Shown here piece after piece: positions 1-5,538 of a stretch of DNA of 12,358 nt. How positions within the stretch are numbered: position 1 is the stretch's first letter; each line of letters starts with the position of its first letter. The translations under genes were made by a program, and so were the position numbers. This DNA comes from Turicibacter sp. Its GTDB lineage: Bacteria > Bacillota > Bacilli > MOL361 > Turicibacteraceae. The DNA lies in assembly GCA_030531025.1 (NCBI GenBank), contig JAUMTV010000090.1, forward strand, positions 1 through 12,358, written 5' to 3'. Below the pieces are notes generated by a model. It did no database searches. It worked only from the letters and a program-made list of their open reading frames with translations, and was not told the origin of the DNA.

Positions 1-87
1 ATATCAGTATTTTTGTTTGCCACCTTAGATGTAGAATACTTATCTGTTTATATATAGATTAAGAGAATAAGGATATTATCAGTTAGT

Positions 88-118
88 AGCTAGTTCTTTA
101 ATAAGAGCTAGTTTTTTT
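88..118 (+). terminator. Intrinsic terminator of an off-window upstream gene
   Basis: Bases 90-98 (CTAGTTCTT) pair with 103-111 (AAGAGCTAG) around a TAAT loop, with one G-U pair. A run of seven T follows at 112-118. The U tail lies on the plus-strand side only, so it ends plus-strand transcription entering from the left edge. Two frames are open from base 1 and stop at 57 and 62, so the last codons of the upstream gene may lie there, but 18-19 residues are too few to choose a frame or name a product. Confidence 0.75.
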
Positions 119-142
119 ATCCTTAACTCTACGGAGCGTTTA

Positions 143-170
143 TTGAATCAGACAGAAAAGTTGTTAAAAT
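143..170 (+). promoter_or_regulatory. Candidate promoter of the HTH-superoxide reductase gene
   Basis: TTGAAT (143-148) and TAAAAT (165-170) are separated by 16 bases and would start transcription near 177. A second possible -10, TATACT at 189-194, has no matching -35. The assignment is by eye and tentative. Confidence 0.35.
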
Positions 171-221
171 GATAAAGTGTAAAGTTCATATACTATTTAG
201 ATAAGAAAGGAGGTTAAGGTG

Positions 222-806
222 ATGGATTGTAAAAGAATAGGACAGTTAATTTATGAGCTAAGGAAAGAAAAAGAGATGACACAAAAGCAAGTAGCAGATC
301 TTATGAATATAACTGATAAAACAATTAGTAAATGGGAACGTGGTCTAGGTTGTCCTGATGTTTCTTTATTGCGTGAATTAGCTGCTATTTTTGGAGTAAG
401 TGTGGATCAGTTATTAACTGGTGAACTAAAAATTAATGAGCGAGTAGGTGGAAATATGAGAAAAGTAACGTTTTATGTTTGTCCACAGTGTGGGAATTTA
501 ATGACGGCAACAGCACAAGCTACGTTAAGTTGCTGTGGTAAAACATTAGAAGCATTAGTTCCTAAAAAAGTAGAAGTGGGACACGAATTAATAATTGATG
601 ATGTGGATGGAGAGTTATATATCACCTCAAATCATGAAATGACAAAAAATCATTATATTACGTTTGTAGCTTTTGTTACAGGAGATACTGTCTTAATAAC
701 GAAACAGTATCCTGAATGGAGTATGCAATGTCGATTTCAAAAACGTAAACATGGAAGATTATATTTTCATTGTAAAGAACATGGACTGTTTTATCAGTTA
801 ATCTAG
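222..806 (+). CDS. HTH-desulforedoxin-superoxide reductase fusion (HTH-Dx-SOR type)
   Basis: Residue numbers here count from the GTG at 219, so the preferred ATG at 222 is residue 2. AGGAGG at 208-213 is 8 bases from the ATG but only 5 from the GTG. Residues 5-66 form an Xre/Cro helix-turn-helix (TQKQVADLMNITDKTISKWE). Residues 85-110 match a desulforedoxin rubredoxin-like iron site: C88-x2-C91 then the Cys pair C105-C106. Residues 115-195 match the superoxide reductase fold, with the expected iron ligands H122, H139, H145, C185 and H188 in the contexts NHEM, NHYI and CKEHG. In the family such a centre reduces superoxide to hydrogen peroxide in the cytoplasm. The lysine that usually precedes the first ligand histidine (Glu-Lys-His) is missing here; the residues are Val-Gly-His. 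Met80 has its own AGGTGG and sits where free-standing desulfoferrodoxins begin. The HTH may make it a regulator as well as, or instead of, an enzyme; that is inference. Confidence 0.85.
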   Translation: MDCKRIGQLIYELRKEKEMTQKQVADLMNITDKTISKWERGLGCPDVSLLRELAAIFGVSVDQLLTGELKINERVGGNMRKVTFYVCPQCGNLMTATAQATLSCCGKTLEALVPKKVEVGHELIIDDVDGELYITSNHEMTKNHYITFVAFVTGDTVLITKQYPEWSMQCRFQKRKHGRLYFHCKEHGLFYQLI

Positions 807-860
807 AGTAAACCTTTAATGAAAAGTAAGAACCTCAATTTTTATCAGAACAAGTAGACA

Positions 861-889
861 TTCACACGAATTTTAAAACTGAATATGAT
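861..889 (+). promoter_or_regulatory. Promoter of the alpha/beta hydrolase gene
   Basis: TTCACA (861-866) and TATGAT (884-889) are separated by exactly 17 bases, predicting a start near 896 and a leader of about 36 bases. No terminator is seen between the preceding gene's stop at 806 and this promoter, so read-through is also possible. Confidence 0.6.
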
Positions 890-931
890 AAAATAAATAA
901 TAGTTAAGTTTAAAATTTAGGAGGAGATTGT

Positions 932-1666
932 TTGAAAAAGAGGAGAATAAAGTATACTCTAGTTATTTGTTTTACTGTCCTATTCATGATAGTTATCGGG
1001 GGAGTCACTTGGTTAAATCAGACCTACAAACCAACTGAACAATTAGTTGAATTAGTTTCTGAAGATCAATACAGTAAAATAGATGATTTTTATGTGTTTG
1101 AACCTAAAACTGAATTGAATGGAGTAGGCATTGTTTTATATCCAGGAGCTTTAGTTGAGCCATTAAGTTATGCTTATTATGCCAATGAATTATCAAAACG
1201 AGGTTATTTAGTAGCAATTGCAGAAGTTAATTTAAACCTTTCAATTGTGGATAATGAGAAAGCGAGTCAGTTTATTAATAAACATGAAGAAATTGATTCA
1301 TGGTATGTTGGTGGACATTCAATGGGTGGGGTGAGTGCCACGACTTATGCATCAAATCACTTAGATGAAATTGATGGAGTTATTTTATTAGGATCTTATC
1401 CAGCGTCTTCAACCGACTTATCAACAACTGATTTAAATGTTTTAAGTCTTTATGCTGAATTTGATGGGTTATCAACAGAAGAAAAAATCTTTAATAAAGC
1501 TAAAAATTTACCTACTACTACAGTCTATACAAAAATTTCAGGTGGGAATCATGCTCAATTTGGGATATATGGCGATCAAAGTGGCGACTTAGAAGCTACT
1601 ATCTCGGTCGTCGAGCAACAAAATCAAATGCTTACATATACATTAGATTTTTTAAAGGAATATTAA
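932..1666 (+). CDS. Membrane-anchored alpha/beta hydrolase
   Basis: This 244-residue protein starts at a TTG, chosen because AGGAGG at 919-924 lies 7 bases upstream and no ATG fits. A basic start (KKRR) and a hydrophobic stretch at about residues 9-28 suggest an uncleaved N-terminal anchor, putting the enzyme on the outer face of the membrane. The hydrolase core begins near residue 63 (GVGIVLYPG). The nucleophile elbow is G128-H-S130-M-G-G, the likely acid is D178 (YAEFDG) and the likely base is H207 (GGNHAQFG), giving a complete Ser-Asp-His triad in the usual order. It resembles the small dienelactone-hydrolase-like serine hydrolases often found in Bacillota; the substrate cannot be read from the sequence. 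It is monocistronic, with its own promoter upstream and a strong terminator 4 bases after the stop. Confidence 0.85.
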   Translation: MKKRRIKYTLVICFTVLFMIVIGGVTWLNQTYKPTEQLVELVSEDQYSKIDDFYVFEPKTELNGVGIVLYPGALVEPLSYAYYANELSKRGYLVAIAEVNLNLSIVDNEKASQFINKHEEIDSWYVGGHSMGGVSATTYASNHLDEIDGVILLGSYPASSTDLSTTDLNVLSLYAEFDGLSTEEKIFNKAKNLPTTTVYTKISGGNHAQFGIYGDQSGDLEATISVVEQQNQMLTYTLDFLKEY

Positions 1667-1669
1667 TAT

Positions 1670-1729
1670 AAAAAGAGCTTGAATCATTAGAACGATAAAT
1701 CAATCGTCCTAGTAATTTGAGCTCTTTTT
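1670..1729. terminator. Bidirectional terminator between convergent genes
   Basis: AAAAGAGCT (1671-1679) pairs with AGCTCTTTT (1720-1728). The stem continues with interruptions up to CGAT/ATCG (1693-1696/1703-1706) and an AAATCA loop. An A run precedes and a T run follows, so it works for the plus-strand hydrolase gene and for the minus-strand aldo/keto reductase gene ending at 1823. Confidence 0.85.
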
Positions 1730-1822
1730 AGTTTATTACTATTTAAATGGATACTAAAGGTTTCATATGGTATATTTGGTATCTAATGTTTGAGAAATTA
1801 GATGTCAATCAGCTTCGTGTTT

Positions 1823-2803
1823 TTATTGTGCCATCATTCCCACTAATTTATGAGGAACATAGGCTTCCTCTAAATAGCGTATTTCTTCTTTTGTTAGTTT
1901 TAAATCAACGGCTTTAACGGCTCCTTCAATATGATGAATTTTTGTAGCACCGACAACTGGAGCTGTTACTTTTGTTAAAAGCCATGCTAACGAAACTTCG
2001 GTCATAGATACGCCTTTTTTATCTGCTAACTCTGCGACACGATTAATAATGATTTGATCGTGCTTTTCAGTATCTTTGTATTTAGATTTTGCATATATAT
2101 CTTCAATTAAGCGTTTTGAGGTTTCTTCTGGATGTTTTGATAATCGACCACCAGCAAGTGAACTATATGGTGTTAACGAAATATTTTCTTCTTTACAATA
2201 AGGAATCATTTCTCTTTCTTCTTCTCGGAAGATTAAATTATAATGTCCTTGAATAGAGACAAACTTAGCAAAGCCATATTTTTCTGCTAATGCATTTGCT
2301 TTTGCAATTTGCCAGGCAAAGCAATTTGAAATACCAATTGCTCTAACTTTTCCGGCTTTCACCATATTATTTAATCCATCCATAATTTCATAAAGAGGTG
2401 TATTATAATCCCACTTATGATAGATATATAAATCTACATAATCCATTCCTAGATTTTTTAAACTTTGATTGAGCATGCTTTCAATATGTTGTTGTCCAGT
2501 GATTCCTTGATCGATATCCGCTTGAGTTCTAGGAAGAAACTTTGTCGCAACAACAACATCTTCTCTTTTAGCGAAATCTTTTAGTGCTCGTCCAAGATAT
2601 TGCTCACTTGTTCCATTTTGATAAGCAATAGCCGTATCAAAGAAATTTATACCTAAATCTAATCCTTTTTTAATAATTAAGCGAGATTGCTCCTCATCTA
2701 AAGTCCAAGTATGTTGACCATTTTTTGCATCACCAAATCCCATACATCCCATGCAAATTCTTGAAACTTTAATATTAGTATTACATAAGTTTGTGTATTC
2801 CAT
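1823..2803 (-). CDS. Aldo/keto reductase, YajO-like
   Basis: This 326-residue protein is full length for the family and predicted to be a cytoplasmic NAD(P)H-dependent (alpha/beta)8-barrel reductase. The catalytic tetrad is complete: D56 (NFFDTAIAY), Y61, K88 (VVVATK) and H129 (YIYHKWDYNTP). The motifs HYNLIFREEEREM, PYSSLAGGRL and the C-terminal YVPHKLVG closely follow Escherichia coli YajO, an aldo/keto reductase linked to 1-deoxyxylulose-5-phosphate formation, as I recall that sequence. The start is supported by an AGGGGG ribosome-binding site 7-8 bases upstream. The gene lies 160 bases downstream of, and on the same strand as, a TetR-type regulator gene, and it has a separate candidate promoter between them. 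The true substrate is not settled, because this family reduces many aldehydes. Confidence 0.88.
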   Translation of the reverse strand: MEYTNLCNTNIKVSRICMGCMGFGDAKNGQHTWTLDEEQSRLIIKKGLDLGINFFDTAIAYQNGTSEQYLGRALKDFAKREDVVVATKFLPRTQADIDQGITGQQHIESMLNQSLKNLGMDYVDLYIYHKWDYNTPLYEIMDGLNNMVKAGKVRAIGISNCFAWQIAKANALAEKYGFAKFVSIQGHYNLIFREEEREMIPYCKEENISLTPYSSLAGGRLSKHPEETSKRLIEDIYAKSKYKDTEKHDQIIINRVAELADKKGVSMTEVSLAWLLTKVTAPVVGATKIHHIEGAVKAVDLKLTKEEIRYLEEAYVPHKLVGMMAQ

Positions 2804-2838
2804 TGTGATTGCCCCCTCATCTATGAGTAGTTTAATAT

Positions 2839-2924
2839 GATAAAGGAATAAAGATTAACTAAAAATCTCACTCCCTTTATCATTTATCATAGTCGGTAAA
2901 AGGAGAAAGTACAATTTATACTTT
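2839..2924 (-). promoter_or_regulatory. Promoter with overlapping dyad and a leader inverted repeat, upstream of the YajO-like gene
   Basis: Reading the minus strand, TTGTAC (2914-2909) and TATGAT (2891-2886) are separated by exactly 17 bases, placing the start near 2879. A perfect 6-bp dyad, AAAGTA (2906-2911) and TACTTT (2919-2924) with a 7-base spacer, covers the -35 box. That is a position where a repressor would block RNA polymerase. The leader carries a second, nested inverted repeat: GATAAAGG (2839-2846)/CCTTTATC (2874-2881), enclosing AGATT (2852-2856)/AATCT (2864-2868). The neighbouring TetR-type protein is the obvious candidate ligand of one of these sites; that link is inference. 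Confidence 0.55.
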
Positions 2925-2963
2925 AACGTGATATGTCTATATATTGACGTTTTTAAATAGATG

Positions 2964-3539
2964 TCAATTTTTAGAGTAAGGATTCTTCTTACATTGTCCA
3001 TCAGCAAACAGTTGATCCATACCAATACTTCTTAATTGAGTAATTAAATCAGCCATTTCTTCGCAAGACACAGGAAAATCAGATAAGATCCAAGATAAAG
3101 CCATACTACTAGATGCTAAAGAATGGTATTCAGTTGCAAAACGTAAAGTATCAGGCATTGTTTTTTTTCCATATAAATTTTGATGCCACTCTAAATCAAA
3201 TTGTTTGCAATGATCAAAAATATAATCCTTCAAACAAATTTGACCGTCCATCAGACAGGCTTGTTTTAAAAAGACGTGATACTTTTTCATGCGGTTAAAA
3301 GAGTCTAATAAAGAAGCATAAAAATCAATCTCAACCGTTGAATCATAATAACAAGGAATGATTTTGCTAAGGTAAATATAGTGAATTAAATCATTTTTAT
3401 CTTTAAAATGATTATAAAATGTTTGACGGCTTACACCTGTATGAGTAAGAATCTCTTTTATTGTGATTGATTTTAATGAAGTAGATTCGCATAACTCTAA
3501 TAATCCATCAGCTAATATCTCTTTAATATTAATCGCCAT
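2964..3539 (-). CDS. TetR/AcrR-family transcriptional regulator
   Basis: This 191-residue protein has the classic N-terminal TetR helix-turn-helix at about residues 22-56 (TIKEILTHTGVSRQTFYNHFKDK). The helical C-terminal part, about residues 60-185, is expected to bind the ligand and dimerise; it resembles the DhaS-like TetR subgroup, though I cannot name the inducer. AGGAG lies 7 bases before the ATG. It is upstream of the YajO-like reductase on the same strand, and the dyad over that gene's -35 box lies in the gap between them, so local control of the reductase is likely. No clear terminator follows its stop; an ATTGAC/GTCAAT inverted repeat at 2943-2968 spans the end but lacks a U tail. 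Confidence 0.85.
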   Translation of the reverse strand: MAINIKEILADGLLELCESTSLKSITIKEILTHTGVSRQTFYNHFKDKNDLIHYIYLSKIIPCYYDSTVEIDFYASLLDSFNRMKKYHVFLKQACLMDGQICLKDYIFDHCKQFDLEWHQNLYGKKTMPDTLRFATEYHSLASSSMALSWILSDFPVSCEEMADLITQLRSIGMDQLFADGQCKKNPYSKN

Positions 3540-3680
3540 TCAAAAACTCCTATTCTATTGATGATGTTCATTTTTTAGTAGGGGAGAGGAATTACTCTAA
3601 TAAAAAAGAATGTATCACCCGGTAACATGAAACAGCTAGTTAAGGGAGGTGCACGCATAGTTCATAGAATAAGTACTCAT

Positions 3681-4058
3681 TTATTTCATATATTGATAAC
3701 GCTCAAGATTTTTTCGTTTAGTTCCAAAACTATCTCTTCCATCGCATGAGCACTTCACAAAGTTTAATTTTTGATGTATCTTTTGAGAAGCCGTATTGTA
3801 GTTCATAATGTGAACATAAAGATTCTCATGAGTTATTTGAGTAAATTCCTCACTCCCAGCTTCAAGCAATTTTGTTGCAACTTCCATTCGTCGATAAGAC
3901 TTTAGAACTTCTAATCCTTCAAACAACCAGTAGTCATGAAGATAAGGCGTTTTCCAAAAACGGACTACCCCAATTAATTTTTCATCTATATATAAACAGA
4001 AATAAAATCTACATTTATCCCGACACACTAAATGTTTAATAGTTGTGCCGTGGGTCAC
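3681..4058 (-). pseudogene. GNAT acetyltransferase remnant lacking its N-terminus
   Basis: The 125 codons carry the later part of a GNAT fold: the beta2-beta3 hairpin (FYFCLYIDEKLIGVVRFW), motif A (residues 48-68) and motif B (NYNTASQKIHQKLNF, 87-100). About 20-40 residues of the usual N-terminus are absent. The only start is a GTG with an in-frame TAG directly before it (4059-4061) and no ribosome-binding site. In motif A the acetyl-CoA-binding pattern R-x-x-G-x-G/A reads R56-R-M-E59-V-A61, so the first glycine is replaced by glutamate. Two more in-frame TAG codons lie upstream (4107-4109, 4158-4160). I read this as a broken gene, although a short active protein cannot be excluded. Confidence 0.6.
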
Positions 4059-4130
4059 CTACCATGCGAAGCATGTATCCTCCACTGGTAGGGAGTTCAA
4101 GGCAGACTATAGTCCAGCTATGAACTTCAT
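4050..4130. repeat. Hairpin-dense GC-richer island inside the broken GNAT locus
   Basis: Two stem-loops lie side by side in DNA that is visibly richer in G and C than its surroundings. The first pairs CCTACC (4058-4063) with GGTAGG (4087-4092) and encloses ATGC-GAA-GCAT (4064-4074), which contains the very stable GCGAAGC mini-hairpin. GTGG (4050-4053) could also pair with CCAC (4082-4085), a pseudoknot-like arrangement. The second pairs GAGTTCA (4093-4099) with TGAACTTC (4121-4128, one bulge) around the perfect palindrome GACTATAGTC (4105-4114). Such paired subterminal hairpins are typical of IS200/IS605-type ends or small non-autonomous elements, but no transposase or target duplication is visible, so its identity is open. 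Confidence 0.5.
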
Positions 4131-4288
4131 CTTTTCTCCTGGTATGATATCAGTGAACTAATCTTTAAAGAGTTTTTTTAAGCTCTTAAATTCATCGGAT
4201 ATTCATCACTTAATAGCTCAGCAATCTTGATGATTACTTGATTATCAAATGTTTTTGAATCTAATTTTTCAATGATTATTTTATTCAT
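4107..4288 (-). pseudogene. N-terminal GNAT-like fragment, interrupted after 36 codons
   Basis: A reading frame of 36 codons (4288-4178, TAA stop) begins at an ATG with an excellent ribosome-binding site, AAGGAG 6 bases upstream. Its sequence (MNKIIIEKLD...IAELLSDEYP) looks like the first strand and helix of a GNAT acetyltransferase. After the stop, a shifted frame continues with plausible helix and strand sequence (SLKKLFKD, then a TAG, then FTDIIPGEKMKFIAGL) until TAG at 4107-4109. That is what a frameshifted and stop-interrupted N-terminal half would look like. It is followed on the same strand by the hairpin island and the C-terminal GNAT remnant, so it could be the lost start of that gene or of a second one. 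A genuine 36-residue protein is less likely but possible. Confidence 0.45.
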
Positions 4289-4309
4289 TTTTATCTCCTT
4301 ATTTAATTG

Positions 4310-4371
4310 CTAAAAACAAAGGATATAACATCTAGTACTCGTTTATCTATGAGTGTAGAGGTTATATCCTA
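4310..4371 (-). terminator. Long hairpin terminator of the AraC-type gene
   Basis: AGGATATAAC (4320-4329) pairs perfectly with GTTATATCCT (4362-4371). Inner pairing of TCTA/TAGA and ACTC/GAGT gives a hairpin of about 50 bases. Read on the minus strand it begins 17 bases after the stop of the gene ending at 4388 and is followed by TTTGTTTTTA. It also lies directly upstream of the GNAT-like fragment, so anything expressed there needs read-through or a hidden promoter. Confidence 0.75.
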
Positions 4372-4387
4372 TGAGCGGTAGTTAAAT

Positions 4388-5224
4388 TCATTGGTTAAGC
4401 ATAAAATGGGCACTTCGATATTCGCGTGGACATGTTCCAACGACTTTTTTGAAGATTTTTGAGAAGACAAGTGCATCAGTATAACCTACTGAGTGAGATA
4501 CTTCTTGAATACTTAATGTAGATTGTTTTAGTAGACGACAAGCCTTATTTATTCGGTATTGAATGAGGTAGTTCTTTGGTGAGTTGTTTATTTTTTCATT
4601 GAATAGTTTCGTTAAATATTTACGGTTAATCCCAACATGATTTGAGATTTCTTCAACAGTAATTTGACGTGAATAATTTGTTTCTATATATTCAATCGCT
4701 TGGCGAATATAATCTGCTTGACGACTTGTTGTTTGAATTTTTGGAACTGGTGGTTCTGTATGATCACATAATGTTCCAATTAGAGCGTAGAATCCACTAA
4801 TAGCTTGTAAATCTGCACTTTTAGGATGATTGACAGAACTTAAGATGTATTCAAAACATTCTTCGATTTTCTTTTCATTCTCACAGCTTGAAATTGGAGA
4901 TGAAGTAGATAAGCCAATTCGCTCTAAATAATCATCAGCTGTATCGCCATTGAATCCGATGAAGTGGTATGACCAAGGGTTTAATAAATCAGGTTTATAG
5001 CTTATGACAACATGTGGAGGAACTAAAAAACAAGTTCCTTCTACAATTGTATAATCTTGTCCATCTATCGTTAAATACCCAGATCCCTCTGTTACATAAT
5101 ACAAACTATAGTAATCACGTATCCCAGGTCCCCATGATTGATTTTTCTCACAATCACTGCTGCCACAGTGATAAAGCATGAAATCTAATCTAGAATAGTC
5201 AGCTTTTGGCTTGAAACAATACAT
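4388..5224 (-). CDS. AraC/XylS-family transcriptional regulator with cupin sensor domain
   Basis: This 278-residue protein has an N-terminal cupin-type effector domain (about residues 38-110, YYSLYYVTEGSGYLTIDG...LVPPH). Two C-terminal helix-turn-helices follow, at about 188-211 (ITVEEISNHVGINRKYLTKLF) and 237-262 (LSIQEVSHSVGYTDALVFSKIFKK), ending in the family signature GTCPREYR. The layout matches sugar-responsive AraC regulators of the MsmR/RafR kind. AAGGAGGGG precedes the start codon. The gene diverges from the YghZ-type reductase across a 314-base gap holding paired direct repeats, so regulation of that reductase is the natural inference. The effector is unknown. Confidence 0.9.
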   Translation of the reverse strand: MYCFKPKADYSRLDFMLYHCGSSDCEKNQSWGPGIRDYYSLYYVTEGSGYLTIDGQDYTIVEGTCFLVPPHVVISYKPDLLNPWSYHFIGFNGDTADDYLERIGLSTSSPISSCENEKKIEECFEYILSSVNHPKSADLQAISGFYALIGTLCDHTEPPVPKIQTTSRQADYIRQAIEYIETNYSRQITVEEISNHVGINRKYLTKLFNEKINNSPKNYLIQYRINKACRLLKQSTLSIQEVSHSVGYTDALVFSKIFKKVVGTCPREYRSAHFMLNQ

Positions 5225-5253
5225 GTTTTATAATCCCCTCCTTATATGAGGAC

Positions 5254-5262
5254 ATTATATCA
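5254..5262 (-). promoter_or_regulatory. Extended -10 promoter of the AraC-type gene
   Basis: On the minus strand TGATATAAT gives a perfect -10 with the TGn extension. The -35 is poor (TTACCT with an 18-base spacer). The predicted start near 5247 leaves a leader of about 22 bases containing the ribosome-binding site. Confidence 0.55.
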
Positions 5263-5289
5263 TATTTTAATCAATTTAGGTAATATTAA

Positions 5290-5318
5290 TTGAAAGCACT
5301 TTTATATTGCTGTATAAT
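5290..5318 (+). promoter_or_regulatory. Forward promoter of the YghZ-type reductase operon
   Basis: TTGAAA (5290-5295) and a perfect TATAAT (5313-5318) are separated by 17 bases. Transcription would start near 5325, giving an unusually long leader of about 214 bases before the ATG at 5539. The -35 lies within the first copy of a 16-bp direct repeat. Confidence 0.65.
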
Positions 5319-5348
5319 AAAAGCGTATTCACTTGGAAGCACTTTTAT
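5290..5348 (+). repeat. Pair of 16-bp direct repeats, candidate operator
   Basis: TTGAAAGCACTTTTAT (5290-5305) and TTGGAAGCACTTTTAT (5333-5348) differ at one base and are 43 bp apart, about four helical turns. The first covers the -35 box and the second lies just after the predicted start. Direct repeats in phase on one DNA face are usual for AraC-family dimers. Each copy also has two mismatches to a CcpA cre site (TGWAARCGYTWNCW), so catabolite control is the alternative. Confidence 0.6.
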
Positions 5349-5538
5349 TTTTGTTAGGGGTAACCAGTTACAGATAAATAGATGGTTTAATTTGTTAAAA
5401 ATAAAGGTGTAGTTAGTGCTACATAAACAAAATTTATTTAGCTAATAATCTATAAAATAAACTATTAAGGAAGATGAAATAATTGATTTTACTTAAGAAG
5501 ACGATAAGACTTTAGAATAATGATATAGGGGGATAATT
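5349..5538 (+). other. Long leader between the repeats and the reductase gene
   Basis: No gene is seen here. It contains a perfect small dyad GTAAC-CA-GTTAC (5360-5371) and TGTAG-6-CTACA (5408-5423), either of which could be a protein site. The rest is AT-rich. No known riboswitch consensus was recognised, and no terminator hairpin with a U tail is visible. Confidence 0.4.

Noticed and set aside
3113..3298. A 61-codon plus-strand open frame opposite the TetR-type gene
   Set aside because: It is antisense to a well-supported regulator gene and has no ribosome-binding site; similar short antisense frames in thiM, the ATPase gene and across the yghZ start were dropped for the same reason.
3604..3640. 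A terminator downstream of the GNAT remnant (TGTTACC/GGTGATACA followed by TTCTTTTTT on the minus strand)
   Set aside because: The pairing needs a mismatch and a bulge in a very short stem, so it is not good enough to list as a feature.
4050..4130. Calling the hairpin island a definite IS200/IS605 end or guide-RNA scaffold
   Set aside because: No transposase, TnpB, target duplication or second copy is visible in this window, so only a structural description is supported.
4059..4160. Three in-frame TAG codons in the GNAT locus, suggesting amber recoding
   Set aside because: The locus also needs a frameshift, lacks a ribosome-binding site before the C-terminal part and has a damaged motif A. 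Simple decay explains all of this better, and three equal stops can occur by chance.
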